A stretch of 64,000 bases of DNA, from positions 496,001 through 560,000 of the forward strand of contig NZ_JAICBX010000004.1 in assembly GCF_019492055.1 (NCBI RefSeq), read 5' to 3'. The DNA is from Flavimaribacter sediminis. Lineage in GTDB: Bacteria; Pseudomonadota; Alphaproteobacteria; Rhizobiales; Rhizobiaceae. How positions within the stretch are numbered: the stretch's first letter is position 1; every line of letters starts with the position of its first letter. The notes under the pieces are model-generated. The model was not told the origin of the DNA. It saw nothing but the letters and a program-made list of their open reading frames with translations, and searched no databases. A program made the translations under genes and the position numbers. Positions 1 through 7,309 of the stretch are shown here, one piece after another.

Positions 1-77
1 GCGAAACCGGCGCCGTTGTTGCACCCGGCTGCCGCAACGATGCCAATGAGGGCGCACGCCACGACGTATCTGTTCAT
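1..77 (-). CDS. Small lipoprotein, entericidin-like (3' end cut by the window edge)
   Basis: Reading leftward from an ATG at 77, 25 codons are visible before the window ends. They encode a short hydrophobic signal sequence (residues 4-17) ending in Ala-Ala-Gly-Cys at residues 16-19. This is a lipobox, so Cys19 should be lipidated and the protein anchored in a membrane. The residues after it (CNNGAGF) resemble the start of mature entericidin-type peptides. A clear ribosome binding site (AGGAGA) lies 6-7 bases upstream of the ATG. The C-terminus is not visible, so the family call is an inference from the N-terminus only. Confidence 0.55.
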   Translation of the reverse strand, partial: MNRYVVACALIGIVAAAGCNNGAGF

Positions 78-346
78 GATAGTCTCCTGTTGATGAATGC
101 ATCGGCGCGTCGCCGAAGCAGCAGGATTTCCGGAGCGCACGATGGCGGAACTGTGGCGGAAAACGCCTGGCAAATAGGAAGTCGGATGCAAATTGGGTTA
201 CAGCCGATAACGATTGCTGAACCCGGGATCTGTGCGAAATATAATTTTGCGCTCGGACCTGTTCGGCCACCAATCGGCCGCAATCGCGGCGATGATTCCG
301 TGCCTTGCTGCGGCAATCAAGCCGCACATGTCCGGAGTTTCATCCA
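78..346. other. Divergent promoter region between the lipoprotein and a membrane protein gene
   Basis: This 269-bp stretch separates two divergently read genes and must carry both promoters. Open frames exist on both strands, but they overlap each other and none combines a ribosome binding site with a recognisable protein. I see no hairpin with a T-run and no RNA gene. Confidence 0.4.
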
Positions 347-631
347 ATGCATTCCCGTCTCTCGGGTTTGTTCCGTCTGCCTCCCTTGCGTTCCGCCGAA
401 AACCGTATCGTAGACGCAAGCCGCATGTTCGGTGTGGTTGCAGCCACGCTCTTGCTGCTTGCGGAGATCACCGGAGTGTCGTTCGCGTTCGTCTGGGCGG
501 TTTCCAACTACCTCTACCTGTCGCACGACATCAAGATGACGCTCTACGCCCTGACACTCGCGGGGGTGGCGTGGTCCTCCGCCTATATCTGGATCGTCGT
601 TTTCAATTCGGAGACGTCCCCGGACGAGTGA
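347..631 (+). CDS. Small two-helix inner-membrane protein, unknown function
   Basis: The protein is 94 residues long. A basic N-terminus is followed by two predicted membrane helices (about residues 28-50 and 64-86) joined by a short polar loop with an Asp and a Lys (HDIK). The C-terminus is short and acidic. I chose ATG 347 because CGGAG lies 9 bases upstream. An in-frame start at 305 would add 14 residues without a ribosome binding site. I do not recognise the family. The neighbours (a divergent lipoprotein gene and a convergent MFS gene) suggest no role. The coding character is good, and the stop lies just before the convergent MFS gene. Confidence 0.55.
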   Translation: MHSRLSGLFRLPPLRSAENRIVDASRMFGVVAATLLLLAEITGVSFAFVWAVSNYLYLSHDIKMTLYALTLAGVAWSSAYIWIVVFNSETSPDE

Positions 632-635
632 CTGG

Positions 636-1838
636 TCAAACAGCGCCCGCCTTTCTGAGATCCTTGCGCTCCTTCAGCAGGTCCAGAGAGAGCACGAGCG
701 CAGCCAGGCAGGGAATTGTCGCGCCAAGCGCGAGCACCATAAGTGTGCCGCGCGCGCTGTAGGCTTCGATCAGGAATGCTCCGAGCATGGGCGCCGCGGC
801 GGCGGCGATCAACATCGGCGTCGCCAGCTGTCCCATGATGCGCGGATAATCATGGGGGCCGAACAGCGCGAGCGGCAGCGAGCCGCGCGCGATCGACCAC
901 AGTCCGTTGCCGGCGCCATAGGCGACAAGAGCGGCGGCGGCGGGCAACTGGAAATAAAGGCCAATGAAGCCGACAAGTGTAAGCGCTGTCGACGCGATCA
1001 TTGTCCAGATCGCGTGATGGCGTCCGCGCCCCATCATTTCGAGGATCCGGGCGCCCACCTGCGCCGGCCCGATCAGCGTGCCGAGACCGACGGCCGCAGC
1101 CAGGGCGTAGCCTTCCGCTGTCAAGATGGTGATGAGATGGATGGACCAGATGGAAGCAAGCACAGACAGAACCGTCCCGGCGAGCGCAATGCACCAGAAA
1201 CGCAGATCGAAACGGCCGTTGACGCCGCGCGATCCGCCGCTGGCGGATTCATCGTGGCCCGTAGCCGTGCTGACGCCGCGGGGCAGGGCAAACCAGCACA
1301 GCGGCAGCGTCACGGTGAGGTGCAGAAGCGCATAGGCGAAACAGGCCATGCGCCAGCCCACGCTCTCTACAAGAAAGGCGGAGATCGGCCAGCAGACGGT
1401 GCTCGCGAAGCCGCCCCAAAGGGTCAGGATCGTGATTGCCGAGCGTGCGCCGCTTCCATAGTGGCGCCCCAGCGTCGAAAAGGCGGCGTCATAGAGGCTT
1501 GCCGACATGCCAAGGCCGAGCAGCGCCCAGGCGAACAGATAGACGGGAAAGCTATCGGCCAGACCGAGAACCGTCAGTCCCGCCGAAATCATCACCATGC
1601 CGGCCACCAGCACTTGCCGGCCGCCACGGGCCTGGATGATCCGGCCTACGCGGCGTGCCGCAAGGCCCGAAACAAGCAGTCCGAGCGATATGCCGGACGT
1701 AATTGCGCCGGGGCTCCAGCCGAAATCCGCGCTCATCGGCCCTGCCAGCACCGCCATCAGATAATAGGTGCTGCCCCAGGCGAAAATCTCGACAATGCCG
1801 AGCGCGGATATCGTCCCTTGGCGTTCGGACAGGATCAT
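636..1838 (-). CDS. MFS transporter, last gene of the ArsR-controlled cassette
   Basis: This is a 400-residue major facilitator superfamily protein with about 12 hydrophobic helices. The typical loop-2 basic motif appears as RRVGRIIQARGGR at about residues 62-74. The ATG at 1838 overlaps the stop of the upstream flavoprotein gene as ATGA, which indicates translational coupling. A longer frame upstream exists but lies inside the flavoprotein gene. Small MFS exporters of this type occur in rhizobial arsenic operons; ArsK of Agrobacterium, which exports trivalent arsenicals and antimonite, is one. By context it probably exports a metalloid or its oxidised or conjugated product. That substrate is inference; the sequence shows only an MFS exporter linked to an ArsR-type regulator. 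Confidence 0.8.
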   Translation of the reverse strand: MILSERQGTISALGIVEIFAWGSTYYLMAVLAGPMSADFGWSPGAITSGISLGLLVSGLAARRVGRIIQARGGRQVLVAGMVMISAGLTVLGLADSFPVYLFAWALLGLGMSASLYDAAFSTLGRHYGSGARSAITILTLWGGFASTVCWPISAFLVESVGWRMACFAYALLHLTVTLPLCWFALPRGVSTATGHDESASGGSRGVNGRFDLRFWCIALAGTVLSVLASIWSIHLITILTAEGYALAAAVGLGTLIGPAQVGARILEMMGRGRHHAIWTMIASTALTLVGFIGLYFQLPAAAALVAYGAGNGLWSIARGSLPLALFGPHDYPRIMGQLATPMLIAAAAAPMLGAFLIEAYSARGTLMVLALGATIPCLAALVLSLDLLKERKDLRKAGAV

Positions 1839-3250
1839 GAATGGGCGGTTTCCTTTACGGTGTTTCCGGAGCCGCATCCGCAACCGGACAGGCCTTCCGC
1901 TTTTGCCTCTTCGTCTGCGACGCAGCAAGCGGTTTCGTCGGCTTTCGGCGCCCCGCCGCAACAGCCGGCCGCATCGCTATCGGCCAGGGGCAGTGGGTCG
2001 GAACTGCACACGCCGGTTTCGGGAAGTTCCAGATGTACCTCGCGCGCGGCGTCATGCTCGCCCGCCAGTTCGCAGACGATCGACCGGACCTGCTCATAGC
2101 CGGTCGTCATCAGGAAGGTCGGCGCGCGGCCGTAGCTTTTTGCCCCGGCGATGTAGAAATCCTGTTCCGGATGCGCCAGTTCAACCACGCCATGCGGCCG
2201 CACAGTGCCGCAGGAGTGCTGGTTCGGGTCGATCAGCGGCGCAAGCTGCGGAGGCGCTTCCACCGCCGGATCCAGCGACACGCGCAGTTCTGCAAGCGGC
2301 GTCAGATCCGGACGGAAGCCGGTGGCCACGATGATGCGGTCGACGCCGAAACTTACGCTTTCGCCGTCTTCCATCCCGTCGATCTGCAATGAGCCGTCCT
2401 CGGATGCTATACGGCGCACGCTGAAGGGAGAGCGCAGCGTCACAGCGCCGGAGCGGATAGCCTCGACCGCCCGCAAACCCAGTCGACCCCGGCCGGGCAG
2501 GGCGTCATTCAGGCCGCCGCCGAGCAGCCGTCCGATGCCGCCGGAACGGGTCGCCCAGGTGACGCGGGTTTCCGGCGCGTTGTCTTTCAGGTCGATGAGA
2601 TCGAGCGCCGCGTTGATGGCCGAATGGCCAGAGCCAATCACCAGCGTATGCAGGCCTTCGTGGTCGCCACGCGCGTCGCCCGCAATGTCGGGTATGCCGT
2701 AGACGATGCGGTCGCCGTTCTCGATCTCGCCTTCAACGGGCAGTCCGTCGCGGCCGATCGGGTTTGGCTTGACCCAGGTTCCGGACGCGTCGATCACGGC
2801 TCGCGCCTGCGCGCGCCGCTGGGCGCCGTCCGCGTCACGCCACACGATAGTGAAGGGGGCTTCGTCGCGCCCCTCGGAATCGAGCTTGGAATGACCCTCG
2901 CGACTGATCGCGATCACCTCCGCTTTCAGCCGCAAATGCGGCGCGATGGCGGCGTGCGCGGCAAGCGGCGCCAGATAATCACGGATGATTTCGCCGCCGG
3001 TCGGCAGATAGTCCGGGTCGGGCATTTGCCAGCCGTCGCGCTCCAGAAGCGTGCGGGCGGCGGCGTCGACATTGTATTTCCAGGGCGAGAAGACGCGCAC
3101 ATGCGCCCATTCGGCTATCGTCGCGCCGGCCTGCGCGCCGCGTTCGAAGATGAGCGGCTCGATATCGTGTGCAACCAGATGCGCGGCGGCTGCAAGCCCC
3201 ACCGGGCCGGCGCCGACGATCGCTACGGGAAGAGTGCTTGTCGAGGTCAT
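1835..3250 (-). CDS. FAD/NAD(P)-binding flavoprotein of the ars-type operon, with Cys-rich C-terminal tail
   Basis: The protein has 471 residues. An FAD-binding Rossmann motif (GAGPVG, residues 13-18) is followed near residue 200 by a second nucleotide-binding motif (VIGSGHSA), the layout of flavin monooxygenases and thioredoxin-reductase-like enzymes. Related flavoproteins sit in actinobacterial and rhizobial arsenic operons (called ArsO or ArsT-like). The last 70 residues are unusual: they carry a CxS motif, then CCGG, CC and CGCG clusters, a probable metalloid- or metal-binding tail. ATG 3250 is preceded by AAGGA with good spacing. An in-frame ATG at 3264 overlaps an operator-like dyad. 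Its stop overlaps the MFS start. The likely role is redox modification of a metalloid compound before export; this is inference. Confidence 0.75.
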   Translation of the reverse strand: MTSTSTLPVAIVGAGPVGLAAAAHLVAHDIEPLIFERGAQAGATIAEWAHVRVFSPWKYNVDAAARTLLERDGWQMPDPDYLPTGGEIIRDYLAPLAAHAAIAPHLRLKAEVIAISREGHSKLDSEGRDEAPFTIVWRDADGAQRRAQARAVIDASGTWVKPNPIGRDGLPVEGEIENGDRIVYGIPDIAGDARGDHEGLHTLVIGSGHSAINAALDLIDLKDNAPETRVTWATRSGGIGRLLGGGLNDALPGRGRLGLRAVEAIRSGAVTLRSPFSVRRIASEDGSLQIDGMEDGESVSFGVDRIIVATGFRPDLTPLAELRVSLDPAVEAPPQLAPLIDPNQHSCGTVRPHGVVELAHPEQDFYIAGAKSYGRAPTFLMTTGYEQVRSIVCELAGEHDAAREVHLELPETGVCSSDPLPLADSDAAGCCGGAPKADETACCVADEEAKAEGLSGCGCGSGNTVKETAHS

Positions 3251-3264
3251 GTCTAGTCCTTCCA

Positions 3265-3286
3265 TATTTCCGGAATTTTCGAAATA
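3265..3286. promoter_or_regulatory. ArsR operator-like dyad, copy 1 (before the flavoprotein gene)
   Basis: TATTTC and GAAATA are separated by exactly 10 bases. The dyad lies 14 bp upstream of the flavoprotein start, in the 47-bp gap after the regulator gene. The same half-sites with the same N10 spacer occur twice more at the regulator's promoter, which supports a regulator-binding site here. It suggests a second control point inside the operon. Confidence 0.6.
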
Positions 3287-3297
3287 AAACTCAAATT

Positions 3298-3639
3298 TTA
3301 GGTGACCGTTTCCGTCCGCCGAACCATCTTGACGGCAGGCGGAAGGCAATTGCCTTCATCGGCGCAGCATTCATTGACCAGAAAGCCGAGCAGCGCGTCC
3401 ATGGCGCTGTATTCGGCGTGACAGATCAGGCTGGTTCCGGCGCGCTCCTGCCGCACAAGCCCCATGTCGATCAGCCGCTTGAGATGATGCGACAGCGTCG
3501 AGCCCGGCATGTCCATGCGCTCCTGAAGCTGGCCGACAGCCAGCCCCGCACGGCCTGCCCGAACCAGTGTCCGGTAGATCGTAAGACGAGACGGATTGCC
3601 AAGCGCTTCGAGCTGGCGTGATGCTATTTCGATATTCAT
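3298..3639 (-). CDS. arsR: ArsR/SmtB-family metalloid-responsive repressor
   Basis: The protein has 113 residues, a usual ArsR length. It has a winged helix-turn-helix with recognition helix around residues 47-58 (STLSHHLKRL), followed by the beta-wing (VRQERAGTSLI). Cys residues that could bind metalloid lie late: Cys73, the pair Cys91-Cys92 and Cys98. This differs from the classical CxC motif in the recognition helix, so the sensing site is of a later, separately evolved type. ATG 3639 is internal to a longer frame but fits the family N-terminus (LEALGNPSRL). The gene heads a leftward operon with the flavoprotein and MFS genes. Two dyads at its promoter and start codon indicate autoregulation. 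Confidence 0.85.
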   Translation of the reverse strand: MNIEIASRQLEALGNPSRLTIYRTLVRAGRAGLAVGQLQERMDMPGSTLSHHLKRLIDMGLVRQERAGTSLICHAEYSAMDALLGFLVNECCADEGNCLPPAVKMVRRTETVT

Positions 3640-3646
3640 GGAAATA
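3625..3646. promoter_or_regulatory. ArsR operator-like dyad, copy 2 (overlapping the arsR start codon)
   Basis: TATTTC, 10 bases, GAAATA, with the flanking C and G extending the arms to 7 bp. The dyad covers the ATG of arsR at 3637-3639. Binding here would block transcription entry or translation initiation. Its centre is 55 bp from that of copy 3, about five helical turns. Confidence 0.65.
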
Positions 3647-3677
3647 GAAATGCTCCCGAGCTGTCGATATGTCAAGC

Positions 3678-3703
3678 GCTATTTCCAAAATAATGGAAAT
3701 AGC
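3678..3703. promoter_or_regulatory. ArsR operator-like dyad, copy 3 (arsR promoter region)
   Basis: A perfect 9-bp inverted repeat (GCTATTTCC and GGAAATAGC) with an AAAATAAT centre lies 39 bp upstream of the arsR start codon. It is the longest of the three dyads sharing TATTTC-N10-GAAATA and probably the main operator. Confidence 0.7.
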
Positions 3704-3708
3704 TTTGC

Positions 3709-4218
3709 TTAGTCACAATGCACGTCGAACGTGAACGTGATCGTCTGACCTTCGATCACACCGACGAGAACACCGCTCGCGCCCTTGAATACACCGGTTC
3801 CGCCGCTCACTGGTCCGCGGAAGCCACTCAGGCTCGGGTGGCTCGTTTCACCCGCCGTTTTTGTTCCTCCACCAATGGTGTTGGAGTAAATTTCTCCGTC
3901 TTCGAACAGGAAGATCCACTGGATGGAGGTCTGTGGCGCGCCGCCGGGAACGCCGTTCATGAGAAGCAGCGTTCAATGGGTTTCGCCAACGGGGTCGCCG
4001 TCGGCGTTCAGCAATTGCCGCGCGCCGATTCGGTAGTCGCCGACCCCAGGTCCGTCATTGTTGACGTCGATGAATTCGACAGCCCGCTTGCCGCCGTCGC
4101 TGACAACCTCGAAGGGTTCGCAGGCCATGCCGGCTGCCAGGCTTCCCACGGTCGTTCCAGCAAACATCGTCATTGTCATCAACAGTGTCGAAGCGGATTT
4201 CGAGCGTCCGCGCGTCAT
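3709..4218 (-). pseudogene. Exported beta-barrel protein (allene oxide cyclase-like) interrupted by an in-frame TGA
   Basis: Reading leftward from ATG 4218 (GGAG upstream), a signal peptide (hydrophobic residues about 12-30) is followed by FIDVNNDGPGVGDYRIGARQ. The frame then meets TGA at 3975-3973. The same frame continues with no further stop for 88 codons to 3709, through a Gly-rich beta-barrel-like sequence (TGVFKGASGVLVGVIEGQTITFTFDV). The two halves together resemble small secreted barrel proteins with an allene-oxide-cyclase-like fold, which normally carry the DxxxDGxxxGD start and the GTGxFxGAxG end on one chain. The stop may replace a Trp codon (TGG to TGA). A sequencing error or a recent loss of function are both possible. 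Confidence 0.65.
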
Positions 4219-4310
4219 GGCGATTCTCCGGCGTTTCAAATTAGCGCGCCGTTGAAATACTCCTATCACGCCGCCCATACAACCGGGCGTTACAGGCAGA
4301 GCAGTGGCGC

Positions 4311-4787
4311 CTAGCCTTGTGAGCCGGCGGGTCGGCGTCCATTCAGTTGAAAAATCCGCCAGTTAAGCGCCGTCGCGAAGCCGACCCATGCGAGATAAGG
4401 CAGGAAGAGAAGGGCCGCCCATGTGGATGTCGGCGCCGCGGCAATGATGAAGGCCACGATCATCGCGAGCAACAGCAGGATGTCGTAAAGCGCCAGACGT
4501 ATGTCCTTGCGGCCGAAGAAGAACCATGACCAGACGCCGTTCAGCACGAGCTGGATCACCCAGAACCACAACGCCGCGCCTGCGCCCTCCGCGCGCCAGA
4601 CCAGCCAGCCGGCGATCGCGATCATGATGTAAAGTATTGTCCACGCGACTGGAAAAACCCGGTTGGGCGGGGTCCAGGTTGGTTTCTTCAGCGCTTCGTA
4701 GTGCGTGCCGGGACGGAAAAAAACGCCGCCGGAAGCAGCGAACGCCACGAGAATCAGGAATACGACGAGCGCCATTTGTAGTTTCAT
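4311..4787 (-). CDS. tspO: TspO/MBR-family tryptophan-rich sensory protein
   Basis: The protein has 158 residues and five predicted membrane helices. The hallmark TspO motifs are present: KPTWTPPNRVFPVAWTILY after helix 1, LNGVWSWFFFGRKDI in the middle, and YLAWVGFATALNW near the end. TspO proteins bind porphyrins and related ligands and modulate tetrapyrrole or stress physiology in alphaproteobacteria. The start is uncertain: ATG 4787 has AAGGA directly against it, and ATG 4775 has the same site at 12 bases. The protein has the normal family length from either. It stands alone, between the broken barrel gene and an AT-rich divergent promoter shared with the MurF-like gene. Confidence 0.88.
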   Translation of the reverse strand: MKLQMALVVFLILVAFAASGGVFFRPGTHYEALKKPTWTPPNRVFPVAWTILYIMIAIAGWLVWRAEGAGAALWFWVIQLVLNGVWSWFFFGRKDIRLALYDILLLLAMIVAFIIAAAPTSTWAALLFLPYLAWVGFATALNWRIFQLNGRRPAGSQG

Positions 4788-5017
4788 TCCTTTTTTAAAT
4801 ACTGGTAAAACACTTTCCGGATAATCAATCAAACGCAAACTTGAGCTTTCGGTTCCGATCTCAAACACGCACCGTTTCGCCAGCGAATAACACCATGTGA
4901 TTTTTAGTATTGAATTGCAGTTTTTCGTCCTATCCACAATTTACGAATAGTTCCGTCTTACTTTCAACCTGATTGTTCTTTTGTATATATGTGAACGTAA
5001 ATGGGGGGCCATTACGA

Positions 5018-6313
5018 TTGGATATTCGAGGCGACAAACACGGACGCGTCAGGAGTTTCGTACGCGAGCGGCGGTTCGACTTCTATGTCTGGCGCGGCTC
5101 CATGATTCGCCGGTTCGGCGCGCCTGAAGAGGTCGTGTCCATCACCGGCACCGTCGGCAAGACGTCCGCGACAAACATGATCGCCGCCATTCTGGCCAAA
5201 CGCGGCAAGGTTCACCTTGGCGTTGACGCCAATGCGCCACGCCCGGTTTCCCAGAAGCTGGCGCGCCTTCCATGGCGCTGCAAATACTGGGTGCAGGAGG
5301 CCAGCGGCTCCTATCCCGGGCAACTCGCCAAATCGAACAAATTCATGCGCGCGACGGTTTCGGTCGTCACCACCGTCGCCGGCGATCACATCAAGGCCTT
5401 CAAGGATCTCGACGACGTCGCCGTGGAAAAGGGGTCGATCGCGGCGAGATTGCCGAAGGACGGGCTGGCTGTCCTGAATGCGGATGATCCTCGCGTGCTT
5501 GCCATCCGGGATCGCTGCCGCTGCCGGATCGTGACGTTTGGTCACTCGGAAGAGGCCGATATCCGGATACTGGACTGGTCGGATGGTCTGCCGGACACCC
5601 TGCGACTGACAGTAACGGACGGAAGCGAAACCCGCGAAATCAGAACGCAATTCGCCGGCAGCCGTTGGCTCGTCAGCATTGGCGCCGCGATCGCGACAAC
5701 CAGAAGTCTGGGTGTGCCGTTCGCCGAAATCTGCGAAACGCTGGAAGGTTTCGAGCCGTATCTTTACCGGGACAGCATTCATCACCTTTCGGACGGTTCC
5801 TATATCGTCCTCGATTGCTTCAAGAACGCCATGACAAGTTTCGAAAGCAGCATGGAGGTGGTGCGCGACAGCCGGTCTCCCCGCAAGATCGTGGTCGTCG
5901 GAACGCTGTCCGGCTACCGGGGCGACGCCAGCAGCAAATATCGCAAGGTCGCGCGACAGGCGCTTGAAGTGGCTGACGTCGTCTGTTTTTACGGCAAGCA
6001 ATCCAAGCACGTTCGCAAACTCGTCGCGGAATCCGAAGGCCGGCTGCATATGTTTGATGATGTCTTCAATCTCAACCGCTTCATTGAAGACACAAGGCGG
6101 CCAAACGACCTCATTTATGTCAAGTCGACAAGGGCCGACCATCTGGAAAGGCTCTGGCATGATCGGGAAGAGCCGATCAGTTGTTGGATCGAATACTGCG
6201 GACGGGAAACCATTTGCCATTACTGCGACCTGTTGCGTGGCGATCGTGTGTTGGGCAGGGGCCTCGAGCACTCCGCGCCAGCCGATGCCGAAGATCGGAG
6301 CGGCGCGGCTTGA
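5018..6313 (+). CDS. MurF-like Mur ligase lacking the N-terminal substrate domain
   Basis: The ligase has 431 residues from TTG 5018, which has GGGGGG seven bases upstream; other starts at 4973, 4991 and 5102 cannot be excluded. The ATP-binding loop GTVGKTS lies at about residues 44-50. The central-domain signature NADDPRVLAI follows, then a C-terminal ligase domain with VLDCFKNAMTSFESSM, equivalent to the MurF DSYNANP region. MurF normally has about 80 residues of UMP-binding domain before the P-loop, and these are missing. The C-terminus adds four Cys at about residues 389, 394, 400 and 403 (C-x4-C-x5-C-x2-C), a possible metal site. It probably forms an amide bond on an amino acid or glycan other than UDP-MurNAc. 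The next two genes are sugar-modifying, so a surface polymer role is likely. Confidence 0.75.
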   Translation: MDIRGDKHGRVRSFVRERRFDFYVWRGSMIRRFGAPEEVVSITGTVGKTSATNMIAAILAKRGKVHLGVDANAPRPVSQKLARLPWRCKYWVQEASGSYPGQLAKSNKFMRATVSVVTTVAGDHIKAFKDLDDVAVEKGSIAARLPKDGLAVLNADDPRVLAIRDRCRCRIVTFGHSEEADIRILDWSDGLPDTLRLTVTDGSETREIRTQFAGSRWLVSIGAAIATTRSLGVPFAEICETLEGFEPYLYRDSIHHLSDGSYIVLDCFKNAMTSFESSMEVVRDSRSPRKIVVVGTLSGYRGDASSKYRKVARQALEVADVVCFYGKQSKHVRKLVAESEGRLHMFDDVFNLNRFIEDTRRPNDLIYVKSTRADHLERLWHDREEPISCWIEYCGRETICHYCDLLRGDRVLGRGLEHSAPADAEDRSGAA

Positions 6314-6497
6314 GCGGTGGTATGCGCATGGACGACGGCAGGCGAGGGAATTTTTCCATTCAAATGGTTTTTGTTGTGAAATGAAGTAAATGGAAGTTGT
6401 CTTGTTAAATAGCTTAATGGCGGCGGGCGAATTTGGAATCCGGCTCATATCGGTTTGCCCTGCGCAGTGTCTGTAAAGTGGCGAAACATCCGATAAA

Positions 6498-7304
6498 ATG
6501 TTGAATTGGCCCATTCACGTCATCAATCTCGACCGTTCGATCGCCCGCAGGAACGCGATCGAGGAGGAGATGCTGCGTCTCGATTTTCCGTTCCGGCGCT
6601 TTTCGGCAATCGACGGCGAAGAACTGGATCGCACCCGGATGAGCGAGCATCCGGTCCAGCCTGAACGCGCAATCATCAAGAAACCGCTCACGCGCGCCGA
6701 AATCGCCTGCTACCTCTCCCATATCGCGGTCTGGAAGGAGATTGCGCAGGGAGACCACCCTGCCGCTTTTGTTTTCGAAGATGATGCGACATTTGGAGAA
6801 GACGCCGCCGCTGTCCTGAAAGAGATCGCTAGCCGCACGCCGGACTGGGACATATTGAAACTCTATTCCGACAAGACGAAGCACCTCTTCGACAGGGAGT
6901 TTCTCGGATACGGATATTACTATGGCGTGTCGCGTATCCTGCCCATGTCGACCATCGGCTATGCGATCACGAAACCGGCGGCTGCCTATATGGCGCAACG
7001 GGTCAGCCGCTTCTCGCTGCCGGTCGACATGGATATGAAGCAGTGGTGGAACCACGAGGCCTGCGTCAAGATCGTGCAGCCGTCCGTTTGCCAGCCGTCG
7101 GAAGCGCTGCAGACGTCGAGCGAAATCAACCAGGACCGTGAGAGTCTCTGGGCCGGCGGCGACATAAGCCGTTTCATAAGAAATACACGGTATCAGTGCG
7201 CCACCAAGTGGGCAGTTTTCCGGAACAGCCACATGCAGCGCCGGCGAGCGACCTGGCCGGTGGCTTCGCTCGCTACGGGCGAGCGGGAAACAGACGGGAA
7301 CTAA
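6498..7304 (+). CDS. Glycosyltransferase family 25 (LPS-type) protein
   Basis: The protein has 268 residues. Its N-terminus VINLDRSIARR is the standard GT25 opening, followed by LTRAEIACYLSHIAVWKEI and AFVFEDDATF, which carries the DxD-type metal and nucleotide-sugar motif. GT25 enzymes add galactose or similar sugars to lipo-oligosaccharide or protein glycans in the cytoplasm. The gene starts 184 bp after the MurF-like gene across an AT-rich gap and just precedes the pyruvyl transferase gene. The last 35 residues are basic and low in family similarity, and overlap an alternative start of the next gene. The acceptor is unknown. Confidence 0.85.
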   Translation: MLNWPIHVINLDRSIARRNAIEEEMLRLDFPFRRFSAIDGEELDRTRMSEHPVQPERAIIKKPLTRAEIACYLSHIAVWKEIAQGDHPAAFVFEDDATFGEDAAAVLKEIASRTPDWDILKLYSDKTKHLFDREFLGYGYYYGVSRILPMSTIGYAITKPAAAYMAQRVSRFSLPVDMDMKQWWNHEACVKIVQPSVCQPSEALQTSSEINQDRESLWAGGDISRFIRNTRYQCATKWAVFRNSHMQRRRATWPVASLATGERETDGN

Positions 7305-7309
7305 AGGCG

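Noticed and set aside
852-2099. Long rightward open frame (about 415 codons) opposite the MFS and flavoprotein genes
   Set aside because: It is the GC-rich antisense shadow of two recognised genes, with no similarity or ribosome binding site.
3973-3975. TGA as a selenocysteine codon in the barrel protein
   Set aside because: The surrounding residues do not resemble any selenoprotein, no selenocysteine element is evident after the codon, and a Trp-to-stop change explains it.
5012-6514. Leftward 500-codon open frame opposite the MurF-like gene
   Set aside because: The plus strand carries clear Mur-ligase motifs; the antisense frame is composition-driven.
7196-7309. ATG 7196 as start of the pyruvyl transferase gene
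   Set aside because: It would overlap the GT25 gene by 109 bp and add 38 residues that do not fit the family; TTG 7310 is preferred, though not proven.
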